Position numbers and translations under genes: made by a program
Part shown: piece by piece, positions 33,598 to 43,651 of the stretch
Position numbering within the stretch: position 1 is the stretch's first letter
How the letters are laid out: each line of letters begins with the position of its first letter
Notes under the pieces: generated by a model
Told to the model about the DNA's origin: nothing
The model's input: only the letters and a program-made list of their open reading frames with translations
The model's database searches: none
Assembly: GCF_026342035.1 (NCBI RefSeq)
Contig: NZ_JAPENM010000009.1
Span: 186,001-250,000 of the forward strand
Reading direction: 5' to 3'
From: Aldersonia sp. NBC_00410
Lineage (GTDB): Bacteria; Actinomycetota; Actinomycetes; Mycobacteriales; Mycobacteriaceae
Length of the DNA stretch: 64,000 nt

Positions 33598-35100
33598 CTA
33601 CCGCGGCAGCCCGAGCCGCCGATAGCGCTGCGACCGGCGTTGGATCCGCTGCGCAGCAGTCATTTCCGCGAGCCCGTCGATTTCGGCGGCAATGGCCGCG
33701 ACGACGCGCAGCGCGAAGTCGACCGGCTCCGCCGCGGCATCGGGGTATTCCGGCACCACGCCATCCACCACGCCGTCGGCGAGCAGGTCCATTGCCCGGA
33801 TGCGCTGCTTCGCGGCCAGCATTGGGGCATGGTCGGTGTCGCGATAGACGATCGCGCTCGCGCCCTCCGGCGGCAGCGGCGCCAGCCAGGCATGCTGCGC
33901 CGCGATCACCCGGTCGGCCGGCAGCAACGCCAGCGCGCCACCGCCGGTGCCCTGCCCGAGCAGCACCGCAACCGTCGGGGTGTCCAGCGTGACCAGATCG
34001 GCGATGCAGCGGGCAATCTCGGGGGCGAGCCCACTTTCCTCCGCCTCGGGTGACAGCGACGCACCTGCGGTATCGATCACCAAGACCAGCGGCAGCCCCA
34101 GTTCCTCGGCGAGTTTCATGCTTCGCCGAGCCTCCCGCAGCGCCGCCGGACCCATGGCCGGGTCGGCAGCGTGCGTGTCACGGTCGTGCCCGAACAGCAC
34201 GCACGGCCGTCCGCGCAGCCGGGCGAGCGCGTGCAGGACCGTTCGGTCGGCCTCACCCTGACCGGTGCCGCTCAGCGGCACCCGCTCGGTGGCGTGCCGC
34301 AGGATCGCCCGGATACCGGGCCGGTCGGGCCGACGCGAGGCCAGCACCGCATCCCACGCCGGGTCGTCGGTGGGTACCGCGCCCGCCGCGGGATCCGCGA
34401 TCGGGCGCTGTGCCGTCTCGCCGGTCATCACCACCAGCGCGCGGTGCGCAAGCAACCGGAACTGCGCGAGCGCCAGCACACCATCGATCACACCGTTGTG
34501 GTACAGGTTTTCCGCCGTCTGCACGTTCTCCGGGAACGGCTGCCCGTACAGCGCCTCGTACACCCGCGGCCCGAGGAAACCGATCAGCGCGCCCGGTTCG
34601 GCGAACGTCAGGTGCCCGAGCGATCCCCAGGACGCGAACACGCCACCCATCGTCGGATTGCGCAGGTAGACCAGGTAGGGCAGGCGCGCCGCCTTGTGCG
34701 CGGCCACCGCCGCGGCGATCTTCACCATCTGCACGAACGCGACGGTGCCCTCCTGCATCCGAGTGCCGCCCGAGGTCGGCGTTGCGACCAGCGGCAGTCC
34801 TTCGGTCGTCGCGCGCTCGATCGCCGTCACGATCCGTTCGGCCGCCGCTACCCCGATCGACCCGCCGAGGAAGCCGAACTCACAGGCGAGCACCGCGACG
34901 CGCCGCCCGCGCAGTAGTCCCTCCCCCGTGAGCACAGCTTCGTCCGTGCCCGCGCGCGCCGCCGCCCGGTCGAGGTCGGCGCGATAGTCGTCGTCGGGGT
35001 CGAGATCGATCGGCGGGGCATCCCAGCCGACGAAGCTGCCCGGGTCGAGCAGGCTCGCCAGCAGGTCGCGGGCGGAAACACGCTGGGCGGAAGCTGTCAC
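33598..35100 (-). CDS. accD3: Acetyl/propionyl-CoA carboxylase carboxyltransferase subunit, AccD3-like
   Basis: 500 aa, close to M. tuberculosis AccD3 (Rv0904c) in size and pattern: L-D-P-G-S-F-V-G-W-D at the start, G-G-S-I-G-V-A-A-A-E-R-I, S-G-G-T-R-M-Q-E-G, F-A-S-W-G-S-L-G-H and G-F-L-G-P-R-V-Y-E-A-L-Y-G. Transfers the carboxyl group from biotin to acyl-CoA. AccD3 differs from other beta subunits in carrying alpha- and beta-type halves in one chain, as here. The biotinylated subunit is not nearby. GTG 35100 has TACGCT six bases upstream (leaderless). Confidence 0.85.
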   Translation of the reverse strand: MTASAQRVSARDLLASLLDPGSFVGWDAPPIDLDPDDDYRADLDRAAARAGTDEAVLTGEGLLRGRRVAVLACEFGFLGGSIGVAAAERIVTAIERATTEGLPLVATPTSGGTRMQEGTVAFVQMVKIAAAVAAHKAARLPYLVYLRNPTMGGVFASWGSLGHLTFAEPGALIGFLGPRVYEALYGQPFPENVQTAENLYHNGVIDGVLALAQFRLLAHRALVVMTGETAQRPIADPAAGAVPTDDPAWDAVLASRRPDRPGIRAILRHATERVPLSGTGQGEADRTVLHALARLRGRPCVLFGHDRDTHAADPAMGPAALREARRSMKLAEELGLPLVLVIDTAGASLSPEAEESGLAPEIARCIADLVTLDTPTVAVLLGQGTGGGALALLPADRVIAAQHAWLAPLPPEGASAIVYRDTDHAPMLAAKQRIRAMDLLADGVVDGVVPEYPDAAAEPVDFALRVVAAIAAEIDGLAEMTAAQRIQRRSQRYRRLGLPR

Positions 35101-35120
35101 GAACCGAGCGTAGCCACCGG

Positions 35121-35137
35121 CACACTAGTGTGATCAC
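35121..35137. promoter_or_regulatory. Overlapping palindromes between accD3 and the acyl-CoA synthetase gene
   Basis: Perfect 12-bp palindrome CACACTAGTGTG (35121-35132) overlaps perfect 8-bp palindrome GTGATCAC (35130-35137). They sit in the 61-bp divergent region, where a TetR- or GntR-type regulator of acyl-CoA genes could bind both promoters. The binding protein is unknown. Confidence 0.5.
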
Positions 35138-35161
35138 TACCACATCAATGAGGGGACCATC

Positions 35162-37081
35162 GTGAGCAGACCGCTGCAGTCGAGAGGGCCGTACGCCGAG
35201 GCCTATCGCGCCAGTCTCGATGAGCCCGAACAGTTCTGGCTCGCCGCCGCCGAGGCGATCGCCTGGGACGTTGCGCCGAAGCGGGCGCTCGACTCCGCGG
35301 CCACGCCGGTTGCGCGGTGGTTTCCCGACGGCCGGCTCAACACCTGCGTCAACGCCCTCGACCGGCACGTCGCCGACGGGCACGGCGAGCGCACCGCACT
35401 GATCTACGACTCGGCGATGGTCGGGCTCCAACGCACCTACACCTACGACCAACTGCTCGACGAGGTCGCAACGTTTGCGGGCGTGCTGCTCGCCTACGGC
35501 GTGCAGACCGGCGACCGCGTCGTCATCTACCTGCCGATGATCCCCGAGGCCGTGATCGCGATGCTCGCCTGCGCGCGGATCGGCGCGGTGCACTCGGTGG
35601 TGTTCGGCGGGTTCGCGGCCAAGGAACTCGCCAGCCGGATCGATGACGCCCAACCGGTGCTGGTGATCACCGCCTCCGGCGGGCTCGAACCCGGCCGGAC
35701 GATCGCCTACCTCCCGATCGTGGCGAACGCCCTCGAACTCGCCGAGTCGACCGCGACCAGGGCTGTGATCGTCAAGCGCCGCGCCCAGGTACCGGGCTCG
35801 GCAGCCGATCACAGCGGGCCCGATATTCCGTGGCGGGACTGGGACGAGGCGATGGTCGACGCCGAGCCCGCCGAGCCGGTGTCCGTTGCGGCCACCGATC
35901 CCCTGTACGTGCTCTACACCTCGGGCACCACCGGCAAACCCAAGGGCGTCGTGCGCGACAACGGCGGGCACGCGGTGGCGCTGGCCTGGTCGATGCGCAA
36001 TGTCTACAACGTCGGGCCCGGCGAGGTGATGTGGGCGGCGTCCGACGTCGGCTGGGTCGTCGGGCACTCCTACATCGTTTACGCGCCACTGCTCGTCGGC
36101 GCGACCACGGTGCTCTACGAGGGCAAGCCGGTGGGTACACCGGACGCCGGCGCGTTCTGGCGGATCGTCGAGGAGCACGCGGTGAAGGCCTTGTTCACCG
36201 CACCGACGGCGTTGCGGGCCATCAAAAAGGTGGACCCGGCCGCGCGTGAGCTGCGCAAATACGACGTTTCGCTGATGGAGACGCTGTTCGTGGCGGGCGA
36301 GCGGCTCGACCCGGACACCTACGAATGGGCCTCACAGGTGCTCGGGTGTCCAGTGGTCGACCATTGGTGGCAGACCGAGACCGGCTGGCCGATCTGTGCC
36401 AACCCGCGCGGTCTGCAGGCGCTGCCGATCAAGCCGGGCTCGCCCTCGGTCCCGGTTCCCGGCTATCGGCTCGCCATCCTCGACCCGACCGGCGCAAAGG
36501 TGCCGCCCGGCACCGAAGGCAACATCGTGCTCGAACTGCCGTTGCCGCCGGGCACCCTGTCCGGGCTGTGGGGCGACGAGGACCGGCTGGTGCGCTCGTA
36601 TCTGACCGCTTTCCCCGGCTACTACCTCTCCGGCGACACGGGATTCGTCGATACCGACGGCTATGTGTTCGTGCTCGGCCGTTCCGACGACGTCATCAAT
36701 GTCGCCGGTCACCGCCTGTCCACCGGCGGCATGGAGGCGGTGCTCGCCGGGCACCCAGCGGTCGCCGAGTGCGCCGTGATCGGCATCGCCGACGAGATCA
36801 AGGGGCAGCGGCCGAGCGGGTATGTCGTGCTCAAGGCCGGAATCGAGATCGAGCCGGAGCGGCTGCGCGACGAACTCGTCGAGCGGGTGCGCGCGGAGAT
36901 CGGCGCGGTCGCGACATTCCGCGACGTCACTATCGTCCCGGCACTGCCGAAGACCCGCTCGGGCAAGATTCTGCGCAAGACGATGCGGCAGATCGTGGAC
37001 GGCGAGGATTACCCGATCCCGTCCACCATCGAGGATCCGGCCGTCCTCGATCAGCTGTCGGAACAGATTCGCGGCTCCTGA
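35162..37081 (+). CDS. prpE: Acyl-CoA synthetase (acetate/propionate, PrpE-like)
   Basis: 639 aa. The adenylate-forming core has Y-T-S-G-T-T-G-K-P-K-G, the W-W-Q-T-E-T-G-W-P block, S-G-D-T-G and the C-terminal Lys motif P-K-T-R-S-G-K-I-L-R (acetylation site that regulates this class). Y-A-E-A-Y-R at the start and I-Y-L-P-M-I-P-E-A-V are PrpE/ACS-like. It activates propionate (or acetate) to the CoA thioester. GTG 35162 has GAGGGGA upstream. Divergent from accD3, which carboxylates acyl-CoA: together they link acyl-CoA formation to carboxylation. Confidence 0.8.
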   Translation: MSRPLQSRGPYAEAYRASLDEPEQFWLAAAEAIAWDVAPKRALDSAATPVARWFPDGRLNTCVNALDRHVADGHGERTALIYDSAMVGLQRTYTYDQLLDEVATFAGVLLAYGVQTGDRVVIYLPMIPEAVIAMLACARIGAVHSVVFGGFAAKELASRIDDAQPVLVITASGGLEPGRTIAYLPIVANALELAESTATRAVIVKRRAQVPGSAADHSGPDIPWRDWDEAMVDAEPAEPVSVAATDPLYVLYTSGTTGKPKGVVRDNGGHAVALAWSMRNVYNVGPGEVMWAASDVGWVVGHSYIVYAPLLVGATTVLYEGKPVGTPDAGAFWRIVEEHAVKALFTAPTALRAIKKVDPAARELRKYDVSLMETLFVAGERLDPDTYEWASQVLGCPVVDHWWQTETGWPICANPRGLQALPIKPGSPSVPVPGYRLAILDPTGAKVPPGTEGNIVLELPLPPGTLSGLWGDEDRLVRSYLTAFPGYYLSGDTGFVDTDGYVFVLGRSDDVINVAGHRLSTGGMEAVLAGHPAVAECAVIGIADEIKGQRPSGYVVLKAGIEIEPERLRDELVERVRAEIGAVATFRDVTIVPALPKTRSGKILRKTMRQIVDGEDYPIPSTIEDPAVLDQLSEQIRGS

Positions 37082-37128
37082 GGCTGGGTATCCCGGTGCC
37101 GAACCACGCGCATTCGAGGAGGAAGACC

Positions 37129-37515
37129 ATGCGGAACACCCGAACCCGTAGCCGGCTCATGCGAAGTGGCCTGATCGCCGGCGCCGTCGTCGCGACCGGG
37201 GCGTTCCTGTCCTCCGGTACCGCCACCGCGGGACCGCTGGACAACCCGCTGCTGGACAGCACGTGTTCGTTCGGGCAGGTGGACGCCGCGGCACACGTCG
37301 CTTCACCGCGACTCGCGGCGCAACTGGACATGTACCCGCGGGCGAAGGCCGACCTGCAACGCGTCTACGACCGTGCGCCCGCGGATCGCGCCGCCGAAGC
37401 GCAGCGATATCTGGACAACAATCCCGGACTCGCGGCAGAAATCACCAACGATCAGCGCTACACGGAGTTCGAGCAGATCTCGCAGCAGATCGCCGACACC
37501 TGCCACAACTTCTGA
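37129..37515 (+). CDS. Secreted hemophore-related (MHB-domain) protein
   Basis: 128 aa. Signal peptide (about 1-34, A-T-A-G cleavage region), then a small helical domain bounded by two Cys: S-T-C-S-F-G near 45 and D-T-C-H-N-F at the end. This is the actinobacterial hemophore-like fold (Rv0203 type) with a repeated Y-L-D-N-N-P-G-L pattern. Such proteins bind heme outside the cell. A GGAGGAAG ribosome site precedes ATG 37129. It follows the acyl-CoA synthetase by 47 bases in the same direction, probably an accidental neighbour. Confidence 0.75.
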   Translation: MRNTRTRSRLMRSGLIAGAVVATGAFLSSGTATAGPLDNPLLDSTCSFGQVDAAAHVASPRLAAQLDMYPRAKADLQRVYDRAPADRAAEAQRYLDNNPGLAAEITNDQRYTEFEQISQQIADTCHNF

Positions 37516-37518
37516 CCC

Positions 37519-38460
37519 GTGACGCCACCGCTTGGGTCCGCCGCACTGCGCGGGAAGGTGGCGGTGGTGGCCGGCGCGACCCGCGGCGCGGGCCGCGGGA
37601 TCGCTGCCGGCCTCGGTGAGGCCGGTGCGACGGTCATCTGCACCGGCCGTAGCAGCGTGCACGGCCCAGGTCCGTACAGCCCAGGTGGCTCCGACTACGA
37701 CCGCCCGGAGACCATCGAGGAAACCGCGGAACTGGTGAGCAGGCTCGGTGGCATCGGGGTCGCGGCCCGGGTCGACCATCTCGATCCCGCACAGGTGGGC
37801 GCCCTCGCCGACCGCGTCCGGCGCGAGCACGGCGCAGTCGATGTCCTGGTCAACGACATCTGGGGTGCGGAGGTCCTCAAAGGTGGCCCCGCGCAATGGG
37901 ATACGCCGATCTGGGAGCTGGACCTCGAGGACGGTCTGCGCATTCTCCGGCTCGGTCTCGACACCCACCTCATCACGTCGCATTACTTGCTGCCACTGCT
38001 GATCGAACGTCCCGGCGGACTGCTGGTCGAGGTCACCGACGGCACCGCGGCCTACAACGCGGGGCACTATCGGATTTCGGTCTACTACGACCTGGTCAAG
38101 AACGCGGTCAACCGCCTCGCGTACGCGCACGGACACGAACTGCGCCCGCATTCCGCCACCGCGGTCGCCGTGACACCGGGTTGGCTGCGGTCGGAGATGA
38201 TGCTCGACGCGTTCGGCGTTGGCGAAGCTAACTGGCGCGATGCGCTCGTGCCCGATCGCGCCGATGGTCTGCCCAGCGCGCCACCAGGGTTCGCGGCGTC
38301 CGAATCTCCCCGGTTCATCGGTCGCGGCATCGCCGCGCTCGCGGTCGAACCCGACCGGGCGCGGTGGAATCAGCGTTCGGTCACCGCCGCCGATCTCGCG
38401 CGTGCTTACGGGTTCACCGACCTCGATGGTTCGCAGCCGGATGCGTGGGCGGCGATGTGA
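37519..38460 (+). CDS. Short-chain dehydrogenase/reductase
   Basis: 313 aa. Nucleotide-binding motif G-A-T-R-G-A-G-R-G-I-A at 19-29 and catalytic Tyr/Lys in Y-Y-D-L-V-K (Y-x3-K) after about residue 190. An R at G-R-S-S favours NADPH. GTG 37519 lies three bases after the hemophore stop. A long SDR of the actinobacterial oxidoreductase subgroup; substrate unknown. Followed by an enoyl-CoA hydratase 56 bases away. Confidence 0.85.
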   Translation: MTPPLGSAALRGKVAVVAGATRGAGRGIAAGLGEAGATVICTGRSSVHGPGPYSPGGSDYDRPETIEETAELVSRLGGIGVAARVDHLDPAQVGALADRVRREHGAVDVLVNDIWGAEVLKGGPAQWDTPIWELDLEDGLRILRLGLDTHLITSHYLLPLLIERPGGLLVEVTDGTAAYNAGHYRISVYYDLVKNAVNRLAYAHGHELRPHSATAVAVTPGWLRSEMMLDAFGVGEANWRDALVPDRADGLPSAPPGFAASESPRFIGRGIAALAVEPDRARWNQRSVTAADLARAYGFTDLDGSQPDAWAAM

Positions 38461-38516
38461 TGATCCGGGTCGCCGAAACGGCCGAATCGGCGGGCGAGCG
38501 CCGATAACCTGACCGG

Positions 38517-39227
38517 ATGCCTTATCTCGAACGTCACGACGAGGTGTTCGTGCTGTATCTCGGATCCGAGGGGCAGCGCGATTCCGAGAACCGATTCAAC
38601 CCGCAGTGGGTGAGCGAGGTCGCGGATCTCCTCGACGAGGTGGCGGCGTCGACCGGTCCGGCGGCGCTGGTCACCACGGCCACCGGTAAGTACTACTCGA
38701 CCGGCGCCGATCTGTCCTGGGGCATGGACAATCTCGACCGGGTCAATTCCTTTATCGACGGTCTGCAGGAGTTGTACGCCCGCGTGTTGAGCCTGCCGAT
38801 GCAGACGATCGCGGCCATACAGGGGCACACGTTCGGCGCGGCTGCCTTCTGGGTGATGACGCACGACTACCGGATCATGCGGCGCGACCGCGGGTATCTG
38901 TGCTTCCCCGGAGTCAACATCGGCGCCGCATACAGTCCGGGCACGGTGGACATGGTGGGGGCACGGCTACCGTCGAAGGCATTTCACGAAGCGCTCACCA
39001 CGGGCCGCCGATACGGTGGCGCCCAAGCAATCGATCTGGGACTCGTCGACGAGATCGCCGAGCAGGACGACCTTCTGGACCGGGCCATCGAACGCGCATC
39101 CTCGTTGAGCGGCACGCGTGGCGATTCACTCGGCCAGATCAAGGCCACGATGTACGCACGCGTGCTCGACGGATTGCGGGTGCCGGTGTCCGGTGTGGAA
39201 TCCCAGGAATGGTCGGCGCGGAATTGA
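38517..39227 (+). CDS. Enoyl-CoA hydratase/isomerase-family protein
   Basis: 236 aa crotonase-fold protein: S-T-G-A-D-L-S-W-G for the oxyanion hole and H-T-F-G-A-A-A-F-W-V-M-T-H-D-Y-R. It resembles the PEC/delta-3,2-isomerase-like subgroup more than a canonical hydratase. TAACCT six bases before ATG 38517 indicates a leaderless transcript. Likely acts in fatty-acid or related acyl-CoA turnover. Confidence 0.8.
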   Translation: MPYLERHDEVFVLYLGSEGQRDSENRFNPQWVSEVADLLDEVAASTGPAALVTTATGKYYSTGADLSWGMDNLDRVNSFIDGLQELYARVLSLPMQTIAAIQGHTFGAAAFWVMTHDYRIMRRDRGYLCFPGVNIGAAYSPGTVDMVGARLPSKAFHEALTTGRRYGGAQAIDLGLVDEIAEQDDLLDRAIERASSLSGTRGDSLGQIKATMYARVLDGLRVPVSGVESQEWSARN

Positions 39228-39254
39228 GGCTGTGCAAGCGCCTACCGTGGACGA

Positions 39255-39683
39255 GTGGCGCAACTACCCGAGTGGGCGCAGGCATTCGACCTCACTCCGC
39301 ATCCCGAGGGCGGCTGGTACCGCGAGACCTGGCGCAGCGATCTCGTGCTGCCCCAGACGGCGCTGCCCGGGTATATCGGCGAGCGGGCGGCGGGCACCGC
39401 GATCCTTTTTCTGCTGCCGCCGGGCGAGCAGTCCGCCTGGCACACCGTGCGCGGCGCGGAGATCTGGCTGTATCACCGCGGTAGCCCGGTCGAACTCGGA
39501 CTCGCCGCGCCCGGCGTGGAGCCCACCGACCCGACAACCGTGCTCCTCGGCCCGGACAGTCCGCAGATCGTCGTCGAACCCGGGCACTGGCAGCGCGCTC
39601 GCGCGGCCGGCGACGAGGCGAGCCTGGTGAGTTGCGTGGTGATTCCTGGCTTCGACTTCGCGGACTTCCAACTCGCGCCGTGA
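39255..39683 (+). CDS. Cupin-fold DUF985 protein
   Basis: 142 aa. The DUF985 pattern H-P-E-G-G-W-Y-R-E-T-W and W-H-T-V-R-G-A-E-I-W, with P-G-H-W-Q-R-A-R in the second half, indicates a metal- or sugar-binding jelly roll. GTG 39255 has TACCGT six bases upstream. Function unknown. Confidence 0.85.
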   Translation: MAQLPEWAQAFDLTPHPEGGWYRETWRSDLVLPQTALPGYIGERAAGTAILFLLPPGEQSAWHTVRGAEIWLYHRGSPVELGLAAPGVEPTDPTTVLLGPDSPQIVVEPGHWQRARAAGDEASLVSCVVIPGFDFADFQLAP

Positions 39684-39726
39684 GATATCACCCTGGCCCG
39701 GTGCGCGTGCGGCCTAAGTTGGACCC

Positions 39727-40689
39727 ATGGCCGACGAAAGCGAGAGCCGGGCCGGCGTCGCGCTCACGCACCTCGATCAACCACTGTTCGACGGTGCGGA
39801 CGCGACCAAACGCGACCTGGTCGACTACCTCGACGCGGTCGCGGACCGGATCATCGGCGAGCTGCGCGAGCGGCCGCTCTCGGTGATCAGGGTCCGGCCC
39901 GGACAGGCACCGTTCATGCAGAAGAACGTGCCGAAGTACACCCCGGTTTGGGTGCGGACGGTGCCGATTCGGGCGGCGGCGTCCAAACGCGAGGTGTCCT
40001 ACGCGCTGTGCGACGACCGGAAAACCCTGCTGTGGTTCGCCAACCAGCGGTCCGTCGAGTATCACCCGACGCTGACGCGCGTCGATCGCCCGGATCGGGT
40101 CACCCATCTGGTGCTCGACATCGATCCACCGGCGGGCAACGACGAGTTCGCGCTTGCGGTGGGGGCGGCGCAGCTCGCGCGGCGCGCGTTGACCGACAGC
40201 GGGCTCGTGGGCGCAGTGAAAACCAGTGGCGCGAAGGGTATTCACGTGATCGTGCCGATCACCACCGAGCACTCCATCGAGGACGCCGCGGCCGCGACCC
40301 GCGCCCTCGCGGCGCGGGCAGAGCGACTCGACCCGGCTCTGGCGACAACGGCATTCGTCAAGGACGATCGGCACGGCAAGGTCTTCATCGACTCGACCCG
40401 CGCGGGTGGCGCGACCGTGGTCGCCGCCTACAGCCCGCGCGTGCGACCCGGCGTCCCCGTGTCGTTTCCGGTGAGTTGGGCCGATCTCGACGCAATCACG
40501 CCGTCCGACTTCACCATTCGCACCGCCACTGCCGCGCTGGGTGAGCGCGACCCATGGGCCGAGCAACTGCCCGCGCCGCAGACGCTGCCCGCGGACCTGC
40601 TCGCCGAGGGGCACACGATCCCCGTCGCCCGGGTCCAGGCAATGCACGAGGGCAAGCGCCGCAAGCGGCAACGCGAACGCGGCGAATAG
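39727..40689 (+). CDS. Stand-alone LigD-type primase-polymerase (PolD/Prim-PolC)
   Basis: 320 aa. A polymerase domain of the LigD POL family: L-D-I-D-P-P with the two catalytic Asp residues, T-S-G-A-K-G-I-H-V with the conserved His, and V-F-I-D-S-T-R for the third acidic site. It lacks ligase and phosphoesterase domains. Such proteins (M. smegmatis PolD1/PolD2 and M. tuberculosis Rv3730c/Rv0269c) take part in gap filling and base excision repair. ATG 39727 is leaderless (TAAGTT, 6-nt spacer). A second POL-type activity in the window besides ligD. Confidence 0.85.
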   Translation: MADESESRAGVALTHLDQPLFDGADATKRDLVDYLDAVADRIIGELRERPLSVIRVRPGQAPFMQKNVPKYTPVWVRTVPIRAAASKREVSYALCDDRKTLLWFANQRSVEYHPTLTRVDRPDRVTHLVLDIDPPAGNDEFALAVGAAQLARRALTDSGLVGAVKTSGAKGIHVIVPITTEHSIEDAAAATRALAARAERLDPALATTAFVKDDRHGKVFIDSTRAGGATVVAAYSPRVRPGVPVSFPVSWADLDAITPSDFTIRTATAALGERDPWAEQLPAPQTLPADLLAEGHTIPVARVQAMHEGKRRKRQRERGE

Positions 40690-40698
40690 CGAAGGGCC

Positions 40699-41058
40699 CT
40701 ACTTGGCGTCGAGCAGGTCGATGACGAAAACGAGCGTCCGGCCGGACAGGCGGTGTCCGGTGCCGGCCGGGCCGTAGGCCAGTTCCGGCGGGATGGTGAG
40801 CTGCCGACGGCCGCCCACCTTCATGCCGGGAATGCCGTCCTGCCAACCCTTGATCAGGCCGCGCAGCGGAAACTCGATCGATTCGCCGCGGCTCCAGGAG
40901 GAGTCGAACTCCTCGCCGGTGTCGTATTCGACACCCACGTAGTGCACCTCTACGGTGCCGCCCGGCACAGCCTCGGTGCCATCACCCTCGACCAGGTCCT
41001 TGATCACCAGGTCCGTGGGCGCCGGGCCCTCCTGGAACTCGATTTCCGGCTTCGTCAT
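40699..41058 (-). CDS. FKBP-type peptidyl-prolyl isomerase
   Basis: 119 aa, one FKBP domain: V-H-Y-V-G-V-E-Y-D-T-G-E-E-F-D-S-S-W, I-P-G-M-K-V-G-G-R-R-Q-L, P-P-E-L-A-Y-G and V-F-V-I-D-L. Cytosolic foldase. GAGGAG lies before ATG 41058. It lies downstream of gltA2 (27 bases) and is probably co-transcribed. Confidence 0.95.
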   Translation of the reverse strand: MTKPEIEFQEGPAPTDLVIKDLVEGDGTEAVPGGTVEVHYVGVEYDTGEEFDSSWSRGESIEFPLRGLIKGWQDGIPGMKVGGRRQLTIPPELAYGPAGTGHRLSGRTLVFVIDLLDAK

Positions 41059-41084
41059 CGAAATACTCCTCGAGTCGGTTCGGT

Positions 41085-42380
<1,296 letters not shown>

Positions 42381-42444
42381 GGGTTAATCCCTCTCAGGCT
42401 CGAACTGTGGTCACGTACGCGATCGGCGCAAGTGCAGTCCTTTC

Positions 42445-42459
42445 AAACGCTAGTCGTTT
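42445..42459. promoter_or_regulatory. Inverted repeat upstream of gltA2
   Basis: AAACG-n5-CGTTT forms a perfect 5-bp inverted repeat with a 5-nt spacer in the 152-bp region before gltA2. This region must carry the gltA2 promoter. A minor element; the regulator is unknown. Confidence 0.35.
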
Positions 42460-42532
42460 TATCTCTGCGACGCCCGGGGAGGGGTCGCTTGCGAACCTCG
42501 CTGTGATCCCGACCACGAGGTCGGAAACGCGG

Positions 42533-43486
42533 CTACAGCGCCTGGATCCCCCAGCGACCGGTCCAGGTCTGCCCGGGGTCGAGCACGATCAGGTCGATAC
42601 CGGTGTTGAACGCGTCCGGCGGACAGGTCATCGGCTCCACCGCAAGCGCCCGTCCCCGACCCGGATAGGCCTGGTCGTTGGCCGGATCGGCGATGAATAC
42701 CTGCACCCAGCGGAATGCGGAATCCGTCCACAGCGCGGCCACTGTGCCGTCCGGCGCGCTCAGCACGCTGCGCGCCAGACCGTCCGCGTCCGGCACCAGT
42801 CCACCCAACGGGACGTCGAGGCCGATCCCGGCAAGCGCACGGGCCTCGCGGAAATCGAGGTCGGTTCCGCGCACGGGCTCCGAAATCCCCGCGGGGAGGC
42901 TCCGCTGCGAATCCAGCGGTAGTCGCACGGTGGCCGGAACGAGGAATGTGCATTCGTCCAGTGCTGCGTCGCCGGCCCGCAGGAAAGCGTGCACGCCCAG
43001 CCCGAACGGTGCGTGCGTATCGCCGATGTTGGTTGCGGTGTGCGTGACGGACAGCCCGTTGTCGGTGAGTTCGTGGGTGACTGTGAGGTGAATCGGGTAG
43101 GTCCAGCCGGCGGTCCGGCCAACCTCGATGGACTGGGTGACCGCATTGTCGGTGTGGCTTTCGAGCTGCCATTCCCGCCTGCGCACCAGCCCGTGAATCG
43201 CGTTGTGCCGCGCCGGTTCGGTGATTTCGAGGTGGTGGGCTTCGCCTTCGAAGACAAAGCTGCCGTCGCGGATGCGGTTCGGCCACGGCGCGAGGACGAG
43301 CCCCGCGGACAGCGGCGGTTTCTCGCCTGCGGTCCACGATTCGGTCAGCGCGGCCGGGTCGCCGTCGTCCATCATGCATTCGAGCATTCGCAGCGCCGCC
43401 CCGGTGGAGACCACCTCCGCGCGGTAGGGACCGCCCTCGATCCGGTAAGTCCGCACGCCCGACGCAGTGTCGACCTGCTCAGTCAT
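42533..43486 (-). CDS. Aldose 1-epimerase (mutarotase) family protein
   Basis: 317 aa. The galactose-mutarotase fold is shown by L-A-P-W-P-N-R-I-R-D-G, H-G-L-V-R-R-R-E-W and G-V-H-A-F-L-R, with catalytic His and Glu (V-E-P-M-T-C-P-P-D-A-F-N). ATG 43486 was chosen. Interconverts alpha and beta sugar anomers. Divergent from the SHOCT protein; upstream of gltA2 in the same direction but with a 152-bp gap. Confidence 0.85.
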   Translation of the reverse strand: MTEQVDTASGVRTYRIEGGPYRAEVVSTGAALRMLECMMDDGDPAALTESWTAGEKPPLSAGLVLAPWPNRIRDGSFVFEGEAHHLEITEPARHNAIHGLVRRREWQLESHTDNAVTQSIEVGRTAGWTYPIHLTVTHELTDNGLSVTHTATNIGDTHAPFGLGVHAFLRAGDAALDECTFLVPATVRLPLDSQRSLPAGISEPVRGTDLDFREARALAGIGLDVPLGGLVPDADGLARSVLSAPDGTVAALWTDSAFRWVQVFIADPANDQAYPGRGRALAVEPMTCPPDAFNTGIDLIVLDPGQTWTGRWGIQAL

Positions 43487-43651
43487 GAGCACAGTCTGCC
43501 CCGACCCGCCGGTCCGCGCCGGGTAATCGCGGGCGAAACAGCAACCGCGGACGGCGCGCATCGCCGGAGCCGTCAGCAGCGGTTATCCCAGATGACCGCG
43601 ACGGTCTCGCTGCGTAGTCTGATAGCGACTCCAACTACGAAGGACACTTAT

